From contig NZ_JAGGKG010000002.1 in NCBI RefSeq assembly GCF_017873435.1, forward strand, positions 305,767 to 369,766: DNA of 64,000 bases, given 5' to 3'. Positions 10,747-18,364 of this stretch are shown here, in pieces (the first letter of the stretch is position 1; the number at the start of each line of letters is the position of its first letter). Made by a program: the position numbers and the translations under genes. The DNA is from Paenibacillus turicensis (GTDB lineage Bacteria > Bacillota > Bacilli > Paenibacillales > Paenibacillaceae). The notes beneath the pieces are model-generated. The model did no database searches, was not told the origin of the DNA, and worked only from the letters and a program-made list of their open reading frames with translations.

Positions 10747-11397
10747 TTATTTATTTACTTGCGCCATTACTTCTTCAGCAAAGTTTTCTTGTTTTTTCTC
10801 TAGACCTTCACCAAGCTCATAACGTACAAAACGACGAATCGTAATGTTTTCACCAATTGTGCTTACTTTTTCATTCAATAATTGAGTAATTGTTTTGTCT
10901 GGGTCTTTAACAAAGCTTTGCTCCATCAAGCAATATTCTTCGTAATATTTACTGATACGACCTTCAACCATTTTAGCAACGATTTTTTCTGGTTTACCTT
11001 CGTTTAAAGCTTGAGCAGTCAAAATTTCTTTTTCTTTTTCGATTTCTTCTTGTGGAACTTCTTCACGACTTACATAACGAGGGCTTGCAGCCGCGATTTG
11101 CATTGCGATATCACGTGCAAAATCCTTGAATTGATCAGTCATTGCTACGAAGTCAGTTTCGCAGTTAACTTCAACCAATACACCAATACGTCCACCAGCG
11201 TGGATGTAAGATTGTACTACACCTTCAGTAGCAACGCGGCCAGCTTTGTTAGCTGCTGCGCTAAGACCTTTTTCACGAAGGATTTCGATCGCTTTATCAA
11301 GATTGTTATCAGCCTCTTCTAAAGCCTTTTTACAATCAAGCATACCTGCGCCAGTTCTTTCGCGCAATTGTTTTACCAATTTAGCATCTACTGCCAT
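10747..11397 (-). CDS. tsf: Translation elongation factor Ts
   Basis: Nucleotide exchange factor for EF-Tu. Seen: the N-terminal UBA-like segment [19 protein letters not shown] (about 11-29), the [10 protein letters not shown] strand, and the [11 protein letters not shown] motif that contacts EF-Tu. The 216-aa length corresponds to the short EF-Ts form with one core subdomain shortened, compared with about 290 aa in B. subtilis. ATG at 11397 follows GGGGG. It is downstream of rpsB with a terminator-like hairpin between them, so the two may be expressed at different levels. Confidence 0.96.
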   Translation of the reverse strand: MAVDAKLVKQLRERTGAGMLDCKKALEEADNNLDKAIEILREKGLSAAANKAGRVATEGVVQSYIHAGGRIGVLVEVNCETDFVAMTDQFKDFARDIAMQIAAASPRYVSREEVPQEEIEKEKEILTAQALNEGKPEKIVAKMVEGRISKYYEEYCLMEQSFVKDPDKTITQLLNEKVSTIGENITIRRFVRYELGEGLEKKQENFAEEVMAQVNK

Positions 11398-11452
11398 GAT
11401 TAAATTACCCCCATTAATATGATTAAATGAACAGCACTTTCATATTTATTCC

Positions 11453-11497
11453 TTAAAAAAAGGGTAGTGAGAGGTTTACACCTGCCAACCACCCTTT
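11453..11497 (-). terminator. Attenuating terminator between rpsB and tsf
   Basis: On the minus strand AAGGGTGGT pairs with ACTACCCTT (one G-U), with an inner AGGT/ACCT helix, and is followed by TTTTTTTAAGG. It lies between the rpsB stop and the tsf start, so partial read-through is needed for tsf unless tsf has its own promoter. Confidence 0.8.
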
Positions 11498-11528
11498 CTC
11501 ATTTAATTTATTTAAGATTCAGACGATA

Positions 11529-12227
11529 TTAAACTGTAGTTTGTTCGCCTTGATGAGCTTCAATTACAGCATCAGCCATTTTACCAGTTAACAATTTAAC
11601 TGCACGAATTGCATCATCGTTACCTGGAATTACATAGTCGATTTCGTCCGGATCACAGTTAGTATCAACGATACCTACGATTGGGATACCCAATTTACGA
11701 GCTTCTGCTACTGCGATACGTTCTTTACGAGGGTCAATAACAAACAATGCACTTGGAAGACCCTTCATGTTTTTGATACCGCCCAAGAATTTTTCCAAGC
11801 GATCTTTCTCTTTGCGAAGAAGGATAACTTCTTTCTTAGGTAGTACTGCGAAAGTACCGTCCTCTTCCCAAGTTTCTAACAATTTCAAACGATCAATACG
11901 TTTTTGAATTGTTTCGAAGTTTGTCAATGTACCACCCAACCAACGTTGGTTGATGTAGAATTGACCCGCACGTTCAGCTTCTTCTTTAACTGAATCTTGC
12001 GCTTGTTTTTTAGTACCTACAAAAAGAATAGTTCCGTTGTCTTCTGCTACACTTTTAATAAAGTTGTAAGCTTCGTCAACCTTTTTAACTGTCTTTTGTA
12101 AGTCAATAATGTAAATTCCGTTTCTTTCAGTGAAGATATAACGATCCATTTTCGGGTTCCAACGACGTGTTTGGTGTCCGAAGTGTACGCCTGCTTCAAG
12201 CAGTTGTTTCATGGAGATTACTGCCAT
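11529..12227 (-). CDS. rpsB: Small ribosomal subunit protein S2
   Basis: Component of the 30S subunit needed for S1/mRNA binding and late assembly. Seen: [20 protein letters not shown] at the start, the FVGTKKQAQ segment, [11 protein letters not shown], and the C-terminal [20 protein letters not shown] typical of S2. The start is ATG 12227, with AGGAGGTG 7 bp upstream; an in-frame extension to 12281 is unsupported. This gives 232 aa. A well-formed vegetative promoter lies about 130 bp upstream, beyond the end of the flagellar operon. Confidence 0.97.
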   Translation of the reverse strand: MAVISMKQLLEAGVHFGHQTRRWNPKMDRYIFTERNGIYIIDLQKTVKKVDEAYNFIKSVAEDNGTILFVGTKKQAQDSVKEEAERAGQFYINQRWLGGTLTNFETIQKRIDRLKLLETWEEDGTFAVLPKKEVILLRKEKDRLEKFLGGIKNMKGLPSALFVIDPRKERIAVAEARKLGIPIVGIVDTNCDPDEIDYVIPGNDDAIRAVKLLTGKMADAVIEAHQGEQTTV

Positions 12228-12356
12228 CTTCACGCACCTCCTAAAGTTTGGTTTTTTTGATGCTTCCTCCGCAAATGTCATTTCCCATGAAGACTCTTAT
12301 CATTCTAAGAGCACCCTTCACAAAATCGATTTGCGTGCGTTATAACACCGACAATT
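12228..12356 (-). promoter_or_regulatory. rpsB 5' leader with short hairpin
   Basis: About 120 nt between the predicted transcription start and the rpsB ATG. It includes a perfect CTCTTA/TAAGAG hairpin (12293-12312 region) and a run of seven A residues on the RNA. r-protein S2 mRNAs are often autoregulated through such leaders; I cannot match this one to a named family by eye. Confidence 0.4.
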
Positions 12357-12385
12357 AATATACCATAAGTAGCCAAGGCTTGCAA
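12357..12385 (-). promoter_or_regulatory. Sigma-A promoter of rpsB-tsf
   Basis: On the minus strand TTGCAA (12380-12385), a 17-bp spacer, then TATATT (12357-12362). It lies directly downstream of the last fla/che gene and gives the translation genes transcription independent of the flagellar operon. Confidence 0.8.
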
Positions 12386-12401
12386 CTAACACAATCATAA
12401 A

Positions 12402-13049
12402 TTATTTTGTACCAGGTGCAATTTTAGAAATAATTGAACTATACTCTTCACCGGCAGTAAAGCTATACGTGCCTATTTTCAGCTTATAGTTTGCTTTTTT
12501 TGCAACAGCTTCCTTCTGGAACTCCTTCGCACTACTTATGACCCCTGCCTTTTCCAAGCCACTTGACACATCTGACAAAAAATCTCCTTTAGCAATGGTA
12601 AACTTAATTTCCTTTGCCGTTGGAGAATTTGCTGTTGCTGGCTTTTGAGTTTGATCTACTTGTGCCGTGGTAGGTGTAGTGGGTGTAGAAGGCGCCTGAG
12701 GTGTAGTTGTTTTCGCTTCTGTGTCTGAACTGTTAGGCGCACTAGGAGTTTTTGGCGTCTCAGGCGATGTTGAAGTATTTGCATCCTTATTAGTGGCATC
12801 AGTACCCTTCTGAGTGTCTTTGTTGTTTGGTTGCTCGTCAGTTTCTGACTGTTGCTTCCATTCTTCCTCTGTCATTAACTTCTCAGTAGGCTCAACAATC
12901 TTTAAACCAAGGCGATTTGCCGCTTCAATGACTTCATCTTTGCCTAAATTCGCATTTAACGCTCCTTGGCCCATATTCATAATTTGTAATAATAATGCCC
13001 CTAAAATAAGCCCAACACCAAGACCAAGCATGAACTTAGCATTTTTCAT
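12402..13049 (-). CDS. Membrane-anchored protein with MltG/YceG-like N-terminal (LysM-like) domain
   Basis: 215 aa. Seen: one membrane segment at about residues 6-26, a helix ending in an acidic/polar stretch, a long Thr/Pro/Ser/Asn-rich linker (about 75-140), and a C-terminal module (FTIAKGDFLSDVSSGLEKAG ... LKIGTYSF) that resembles the LysM-like domain at the start of MltG endolytic transglycosylases. The catalytic YceG domain is absent, so a direct lytic role is unlikely; binding of wall or septal components is a guess. ATG 13049 overlaps the upstream stop (TGATG) and has GGAGGAG before it. It is the last gene of the fla/che operon, 170 bp before rpsB. Confidence 0.75.
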   Translation of the reverse strand: MKNAKFMLGLGVGLILGALLLQIMNMGQGALNANLGKDEVIEAANRLGLKIVEPTEKLMTEEEWKQQSETDEQPNNKDTQKGTDATNKDANTSTSPETPKTPSAPNSSDTEAKTTTPQAPSTPTTPTTAQVDQTQKPATANSPTAKEIKFTIAKGDFLSDVSSGLEKAGVISSAKEFQKEAVAKKANYKLKIGTYSFTAGEEYSSIISKIAPGTK

Positions 13050-13645
13050 CAACTGGACTCCTCCTTGTTTGCTAATTGTAAAATTAGCTGGACTTCGCCA
13101 CGTTGAATACCTACTGCTTTAGCAATCATATCTATTGATTTGCCTTGGTTATATAGCTCAAATAATTCAGGATATCTATCATGAAGAGAATCCTCGTGTT
13201 TCTTAATAGGCTCTTCTTCCACTAATACTTCTTCCAATACTGGTGCTTCTTCCTCGATGACAACTTGTTTTAAATCAGGTTGAGCTACAGCAGCTTCAGA
13301 CATGCGTGCCATTAATGTTGTCTCCTGAGTAGAAGTAAATGTACGAAACTTTATTTCTTGAGACTGCACACCTTGCTCCACAGTTACCAATCGGTTTCTT
13401 AGCTCTACAATTTGTTCTTGTGTGGCTAATTGCTTCGTAGTAAATTCCTGCTTCATTTGAGTAATTAAATGAATTAGCTCTTGATTTTCATTTTCAATCT
13501 CAGCCATATATTGTTCCAGTGTTGCTTCAATCTCATTATTTTGATTGGGTTTCATGTTGTTGTTTACCCTTCCCGGAATTAAGAAGCTATAAAGAATTGC
13601 TGCCACTCCAAGCATAACAATATAGAACCATGGTTCTGTAAACAC
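13049..13645 (-). CDS. Single-pass membrane coiled-coil protein with C-terminal HTH-like motif, in the swrB position
   Basis: 198 aa from GTG 13645 (AGGTGAGG 6 bp upstream; a GTG at 13657 overlaps that site). Seen: an N-terminal membrane segment (about 6-24), a long coiled coil rich in Glu/Gln, an acidic segment with repeated VEEEP-like runs, and a C-terminal helix-turn-helix-like end (YPELFELYNQGKSIDMIAKA ... RGEVQLILQL) as in DUF6115/DUF2802-type proteins. It stands between sigD and rpsB, where B. subtilis has swrB, a membrane protein that promotes flagellar export. Homology to SwrB is suggested by place and architecture, not proven. Confidence 0.75.
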   Translation of the reverse strand: MFTEPWFYIVMLGVAAILYSFLIPGRVNNNMKPNQNNEIEATLEQYMAEIENENQELIHLITQMKQEFTTKQLATQEQIVELRNRLVTVEQGVQSQEIKFRTFTSTQETTLMARMSEAAVAQPDLKQVVIEEEAPVLEEVLVEEEPIKKHEDSLHDRYPELFELYNQGKSIDMIAKAVGIQRGEVQLILQLANKEESS

Positions 13646-13676
13646 GATTATCCTCACCTTTTGCTTTTCGTAGTAG

Positions 13677-14000
13677 CTACAAAGAAAAATCTATATTTTT
13701 CCCCTTGTATGGATGTTCTGCAAAATGCGTTTGCTCTTGATCTTGCTCTGGCGTAGGCTGCTCATGTGAGCCTTTGTCTTGCTGTGAAGAGGGATGGTCT
13801 TTTTCACGTTTAATGACTGTGTTTTGCCCACTCTCATCTACACCAGGGCTTACTTTGCGATTATGCTCAGCCTCTTTGGAATTTTGATGTGCTAGCAAGG
13901 CTTGATCGCTCAAAGGACGATATTGTTGATCCTGCTGAATGCGCGTCGCTTCACTTGTTCTAGGAACAGCAATTTGCATCTCTACTGGTTTCATATTCAT
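13677..14000 (-). CDS. Small hydrophilic flagellar-operon protein of unknown function
   Basis: 107 aa, no membrane segment or signal peptide; very polar and Gln/His/Glu-rich. Seen: an N-terminal PRTSEATRIQQDQQYRP stretch, a middle AHQNSKEAEHNRKV segment, and a C-terminal YKGKNIDFSL tail that looks conserved-type against the low-complexity middle. From general knowledge, small proteins of this pattern occur beside sigD/FapA genes in other Firmicutes flagellar operons, but they have no assigned role. ATG 14000 has GAGGG upstream. It could be a chaperone or regulator; nothing in the sequence decides this. Confidence 0.7.
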   Translation of the reverse strand: MNMKPVEMQIAVPRTSEATRIQQDQQYRPLSDQALLAHQNSKEAEHNRKVSPGVDESGQNTVIKREKDHPSSQQDKGSHEQPTPEQDQEQTHFAEHPYKGKNIDFSL

Positions 14001-14045
14001 CCTATCTACCCTCTTTGCAATGGAATAATTTAAGTTCCAAGCATA

Positions 14046-15452
14046 TTACACGTAGGAGGACATCATAATATCCCCTTCACTATAATAAAAAGCCATACGG
14101 GATGTCGGTTCTTTAATGTACTTAATATATCGTCCAATTACAATCTTTGAACCACCATAAATCATTTTAAGAACTTCTACACGAGACTTCCCTGTATCTT
14201 CTAATGTCTTTTCAATATATAACATTCTTTCTTTAATTTCATCAATTTCTCGCATATTGCTTTTTTTAGTAATTCCTAATTTGGAACGCATTGCGACTTT
14301 ATCAGGAGTAAGCTTACCTAACGAGGCTAGCTGATCTAGCAATGTCAGCGCTTTCTCTGTTTTGTCCATGTTGGACATGAGCTCTTTAATTTTTTGCTTC
14401 AGTTCAATTAACTCATTTCTTAGTTCAGGAACTACGCCAACTTCAATGACTGTAGTTGTTGACATCGGATTTCCAATAATCCGAGCGATGACTTTTTCAG
14501 CTGCCTGAATATTACCACCAACAATAAGCCCTTTTGTGCCATCACATATCACATCTCTACCAGCTCTAACATTAGAGTGCATAATACTTTGTGATACGAT
14601 AATGTCTTCACCTGCCTGCACATTACCATCTTGGATAAAAGAACTTTTTACATTATGTCCTGCTTTAACAAGCCCTTTATTATAACCAATAATTCCACCG
14701 GTAATTTCGATGGAGCCTTCAGCAAATAGCTCCGCTCCTTCTACTCCACCAATGACTCTTATATCACCTGATGCTGTAATTCGGAAGCCACTTAATACAT
14801 TGCCCCGAATTACAACAGTACCAACAAAATCAATATTACCAATTCCGTAATCGACATCCCCATTCACTTCATAAATCGGAAATACATTAATTTTCCCTTT
14901 ATCTGTCATTGTGACCAAGCCATCAATGGCAGCATATAAAGCGGTCTGCTCAGGATTAAGAACAACGTTTTTACCAACCTTTAATACGGCTTCCTTCCCA
15001 TTTCGGCATGGGATTGGTTCTCCAGTTACAGCAGTACCCGATTTACCAGGGATAGCTGGTACAAGCTCTGCGATGATTTGTCCCCTAAAAATATTGTTAA
15101 GGCGCGTAACATCTTTGAAGTCTACTTTCCCATCGTCCTTTTCTGAGGGTACATGTCGTTGATCGTCTTCCAGTTGCATCGCATAACGAATTTTACCGTC
15201 TTGCCCATCAACAGGCTCAATCCCCATTGCAATTGGTGTTCTGCTGAAATAATATTCGCGAGGGTTTATTGCGATACGTGAGACAATATCCTCTTGAATA
15301 CCATATTTGATGCCTTGACTATGAAGAAAATGGCGTAAATTGTCCGCAGTACAAGAAAACTGATCATCTTTTTGTATAAATTGCAGGTATGCCACAGTTT
15401 TATCTTCATTAATTGTCACGCTCAAAAATTTATCCAGCTGACCCAGTTCCAT
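14046..15452 (-). CDS. FapA/DUF342 family protein
   Basis: 468 aa. Seen: an N-terminal globular part, a glycine-rich right-handed beta-helix-like core (about 160-310, with repeated short turns such as GNVLSG, GDIRVIGGVEGA and GGNIQA), then a C-terminal coiled coil (about 325-420) and a short end domain. Known: FapA (flagellar assembly protein A, DUF342) members are polymer-forming cytosolic proteins; a member in Vibrio affects polar flagellar assembly. Position directly after sigD in the fla/che operon supports a motility link; the exact task is not known. Confidence 0.82.
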   Translation of the reverse strand: MELGQLDKFLSVTINEDKTVAYLQFIQKDDQFSCTADNLRHFLHSQGIKYGIQEDIVSRIAINPREYYFSRTPIAMGIEPVDGQDGKIRYAMQLEDDQRHVPSEKDDGKVDFKDVTRLNNIFRGQIIAELVPAIPGKSGTAVTGEPIPCRNGKEAVLKVGKNVVLNPEQTALYAAIDGLVTMTDKGKINVFPIYEVNGDVDYGIGNIDFVGTVVIRGNVLSGFRITASGDIRVIGGVEGAELFAEGSIEITGGIIGYNKGLVKAGHNVKSSFIQDGNVQAGEDIIVSQSIMHSNVRAGRDVICDGTKGLIVGGNIQAAEKVIARIIGNPMSTTTVIEVGVVPELRNELIELKQKIKELMSNMDKTEKALTLLDQLASLGKLTPDKVAMRSKLGITKKSNMREIDEIKERMLYIEKTLEDTGKSRVEVLKMIYGGSKIVIGRYIKYIKEPTSRMAFYYSEGDIMMSSYV

Positions 15453-15529
15453 AAACTGCTCCCCTTTTCATACTATTAAAATACATAACAATTCCGTAGT
15501 AAGAAAATAAAACCTCAAGTCTTCTTCAT

Positions 15530-16318
15530 TTAATCTTCCTGCATTAGCATATCACGTTGCTTCTCCAAACTACCTCTTAACCGCAAAATAGCTTTAGAAT
15601 GAAGTTGAGATATTCGCGAGGGTGATAGGGACATTACTTCTGCAATTTCACTTAAGGAAAGATCCTCATAATATAATAAGGAAACAACGGTTCTTTCCTT
15701 CTCCGTCAGCTTTTCAATCCCTTTAGACAATGATTCTCTTAAATAAAACTCTCGAACGGTATGGTCGGGATTTTTAGCCTTCTCATCAACCAGCAAAGTA
15801 AGCCTTGTCTCGGATTCCTCTTCACGAATTGGATCTTCCAAAGAGCAAAGGGTCATTACCGCCACTTCCTGCAACATTGTCTGGAATTCTTTTTCAGTAA
15901 TATTCATATATTCACTTACTTCAAGATCACTAACTGAACGCAAATAATGTTGCTCTAAGTATTGGTAGCTTTCTTCAATCCTCTTTGATTTTTCCCGCAC
16001 AGAACGTGGAACCCAATCCCCTTGTCTTAATCCATCCAAAATCGCGCCTCTTACTCTCCATGAGGCATAGGTTTCAAACTGCAAACCACGCTTATAATCA
16101 AATTTATCTACAGCGTCAATAAGACCCATTACACCATTGCTAGCTAAGTCATCTTTAGAAACATTTTTAGGAAGCCCTACGGCAAGGCGTCCTGAGACAT
16201 AATCTACAATATGCAAATATTTTTCGATTAGTTGTTTTTTTGCATTAATGTCACCGTGTTCTTTCCAACTCTCCCATAAATCAGAATAGTTCAGAGTTGA
16301 TGCTTTCCGTTCGTGCAA
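15530..16318 (-). CDS. sigD: RNA polymerase sigma factor SigD/FliA (sigma-28)
   Basis: Directs transcription of late flagellar, motility and autolysin genes. The 262-aa product shows the sigma-70 family regions 2 (VDYVSGRLAVGLP, DLASNGVMGLIDAVDKFD, FETYASWRVRGAILDGLR), 3 (VPRSVREKSKRIEES) and 4 (LTEKERTVVSLLYYEDLSL ... SRISQLHSKA); the VPRSVR segment is typical of FliA/WhiG. The start is TTG 16318 with GAGGTC just upstream. It follows a small membrane-protein gene after cheD and precedes the FapA-like gene. Activity would be held by FlgM, whose gene is not in this window. Confidence 0.95.
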   Translation of the reverse strand: MHERKASTLNYSDLWESWKEHGDINAKKQLIEKYLHIVDYVSGRLAVGLPKNVSKDDLASNGVMGLIDAVDKFDYKRGLQFETYASWRVRGAILDGLRQGDWVPRSVREKSKRIEESYQYLEQHYLRSVSDLEVSEYMNITEKEFQTMLQEVAVMTLCSLEDPIREEESETRLTLLVDEKAKNPDHTVREFYLRESLSKGIEKLTEKERTVVSLLYYEDLSLSEIAEVMSLSPSRISQLHSKAILRLRGSLEKQRDMLMQED

Positions 16319-16333
16319 TTGACCTCACCATCC

Positions 16334-16765
16334 TTATTCTTCTGTCAGGTGACGAACGACCTTAACCAGCTCTTCCGGATCATTGTCATTAGGTGTTTTA
16401 ACTAGTTTAGGCGGATTAAGTGGTGCAAAATCTTCATGATGAGCAGAAGGTATAGCTCCCTCTATTGGCTGCTTCAGTAAATCATTAATTTCATCACTCT
16501 CATCAGGAGTAGTTAAATCAAGATTGCCACCCTTTACTTGCTCAGAGATCGCAGCTAACATTTGACTTTCTTCAGAGGTTTCACCATGTTCTCTCATAAA
16601 ATTAAGCATCCAACTACCAACAAAAGCTAATGCCGTCCATGCTATGAAAGCTAATCCCCCACGTAGTAAACTGGTAGCTAGAAGATTACTACCTGATGAT
16701 ACCGCAAAGGTAATTAAGAAACCAATAAAACCTATCAGTAAATAATATTTTACTTTTCCAGACAT
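16334..16765 (-). CDS. Two-TM membrane protein between cheD and sigD, unknown function
   Basis: 143 aa. Seen: two hydrophobic segments (about 7-25 and 35-55) separated by a short loop, then a cytosolic, acidic tail of about 85 residues with Pro-rich turns (FAPLNPPKLVKTPNDNDPEE). No catalytic motif recognised. ATG at 16765 overlaps nothing but lies 2 bp from the cheD stop, so it is in the operon and probably coupled. B. subtilis has no gene at this spot (cheD is followed by sigD). It may be lineage-specific to Paenibacillus-like bacteria; role unknown. Confidence 0.72.
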   Translation of the reverse strand: MSGKVKYYLLIGFIGFLITFAVSSGSNLLATSLLRGGLAFIAWTALAFVGSWMLNFMREHGETSEESQMLAAISEQVKGGNLDLTTPDESDEINDLLKQPIEGAIPSAHHEDFAPLNPPKLVKTPNDNDPEELVKVVRHLTEE

Positions 16766-16767
16766 GG

Positions 16768-17265
16768 CTACAATTCCTTTACTTCCTTTTGTATGCTACG
16801 AATAAATAAAATACCTGATTCTAGATCCAACTCAATTGTACGTCCATAATTCCCCCCAGTGTCTTCACCAATCAGAGGAATATTTAACTTAGATAACATA
16901 AGCTTGCAGGAGTCTACATTACGAGGTCCTATTCTCATTGAATCGCCTTTACCTCCAAATGTAAACATTTGAGCCCCACCTGCCATTTTTGCCACTAATT
17001 TGCTCTTTGCAGCACCAAGATCACTTAAACGATCTACCAATTCAGGCAAAGCAGTATCCGCATATTTAGCAATATTTAGTGTGCCTTCTCTTGCAATATC
17101 AGAGGATGGCAGCATAACATGAGCAAGCCCTGCAATTTTTCTGTGTGGATCAAACAATGTTACACCTACACATGAACCAAGTCCTGTTGTACGAATAAGG
17201 CCTTGACCGGTTATCGTGTCTAACTCAGCCATTCCCACTTTAACAATTTTTTGTTCTTCAATCAT
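16768..17265 (-). CDS. cheD: Chemoreceptor glutamine deamidase CheD
   Basis: Deamidates glutamines on chemoreceptors and, in the Bacillus scheme, exchanges between receptors and CheC according to CheY-P level. Seen: catalytic Cys in TTGLGSCVGVTLFD (near residue 32), catalytic His in LAHVMLPSS (near 48), and Thr-type FTFGGKGDSMRIGPRNV with the conserved GRNV-like turn. 165 aa is normal. Its start lies 8 bp inside the cheC 3' end, consistent with coupling of the two partners. Confidence 0.95.
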   Translation of the reverse strand: MIEEQKIVKVGMAELDTITGQGLIRTTGLGSCVGVTLFDPHRKIAGLAHVMLPSSDIAREGTLNIAKYADTALPELVDRLSDLGAAKSKLVAKMAGGAQMFTFGGKGDSMRIGPRNVDSCKLMLSKLNIPLIGEDTGGNYGRTIELDLESGILFIRSIQKEVKEL

Positions 17266-17887
17266 GATCTGACGAAATTCCTAACGACTTAAAAATTTTG
17301 CCAAAAGACTCTGGGTCTGGGATGAGGAAAAATTGTCCTTCAACTTCGTCTTGACCTTCAATAAAAGTTGTATCAATGAGTAGTGCTGAATCACCCATTT
17401 CGCCAAACTGAAGGAGACCATATCCTAAAATTGCTCCTGCCATATCTAATGCTAGGGCAGGTACAGTAGGCATCATAGACAAAGATGTAAAATCTGCTAA
17501 CGAAGATAAATAGGAACCCGCTAAAATATTTCCGATTTCTGCAAGTGCTGACCATTCCATCTCTGAAAACTCTTCTTCCTCATTAACCTCAAATCCCGCT
17601 AATCTTTCTAGCAATCTTTTGGCTGCTGCGGGACTCATAATAAAAAACAAATTTCCTGGTGCTTCGCCTTCTACACGAAAGAACACGGCACACACAATGT
17701 TTTCAGAACCACCAACTCGTTCTGCAACTGCCTCAAAGGGCAACATTTGTACTTTAGGTACAGCCATATCAATTGGCTTGTTTAGCAATCGGGAAAGAGC
17801 TGTGGCGGCATTCCCAGCTCCAATATTCCCTACTTCCTTCAGTACATCCATTTTGAAATCTCTTTGGTGTTCAAATAAATCCTTCAC
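17258..17887 (-). CDS. cheC: CheY-P phosphatase CheC
   Basis: Dephosphorylates CheY-P and binds CheD. Both family active-site helices are present: one with E-x2-N in LKEVGNIGAGNAATALS (about 15-31) and a second in SALAEIGNILAGSYLS (about 110-125). The presence of both helices and a 209-aa length indicate a full class I CheC rather than a CheX. The start is GTG 17887 with GAGGG 7 bp upstream, directly after cheW. Its 3' end overlaps cheD. Confidence 0.95.
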   Translation of the reverse strand: MKDLFEHQRDFKMDVLKEVGNIGAGNAATALSRLLNKPIDMAVPKVQMLPFEAVAERVGGSENIVCAVFFRVEGEAPGNLFFIMSPAAAKRLLERLAGFEVNEEEEFSEMEWSALAEIGNILAGSYLSSLADFTSLSMMPTVPALALDMAGAILGYGLLQFGEMGDSALLIDTTFIEGQDEVEGQFFLIPDPESFGKIFKSLGISSDHD

Positions 17888-17890
17888 AGG

Positions 17891-18352
17891 TTAGCCCTCA
17901 AAGCTCTCTAATTGCGAAATTTCTGCCCGATTTAATTCCTCAGACAAATTCAACATGACTAGAAGCCGCTCTTCTGAAATACGGGCAACACCTCTTAAAT
18001 ATTTAGCTTTGACTCCTCCAACAACATCTGGTGGTGCGTCAATGAGATCAGAATTTAAGTCAATAACATCATTTGCAGAATCGACGATAAACCCAACTTC
18101 GATTTCATTCATTGAAACGATAATGATACGAGTTTGATCTGTATATTCCACAGAAGGAAGACCAAAGCGTCCACGAAGCTCAATCACTGGAATAACGACC
18201 CCACGTAAATTAATAACACCTTTTACAAAAGATAAAGTTTTGGGCACTCTTGTAATTGGCATCATACGCTCAATCGTTTGGACTGCATCTACTTCAATTC
18301 CGTACTCTTCTTCCCCAAGCTTAAATACGATTACTTTCAACTCTTCTCCCAT
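17891..18352 (-). CDS. cheW: Chemotaxis coupling protein CheW
   Basis: Adaptor joining chemoreceptors to the CheA kinase. A single CheW domain fills the 153 aa: FKLGEEEYGIEV at the start, the VINLRGVVIPVIELR core near 45-60 and DSANDVIDLNSDLI, with GVARI further on. No receiver domain is attached, so it is CheW and not CheV. It lies between cheA and cheC with short spacers, in the signalling end of the operon. Confidence 0.96.
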   Translation of the reverse strand: MGEELKVIVFKLGEEEYGIEVDAVQTIERMMPITRVPKTLSFVKGVINLRGVVIPVIELRGRFGLPSVEYTDQTRIIIVSMNEIEVGFIVDSANDVIDLNSDLIDAPPDVVGGVKAKYLRGVARISEERLLVMLNLSEELNRAEISQLESFEG

Positions 18353-18364
18353 GCCTAAAACCTC

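Noticed and set aside
12402..13049. Full MltG lytic transglycosylase
   Set aside because: Only the LysM-like module is present; the catalytic YceG domain is missing and the gene is about 215 codons.
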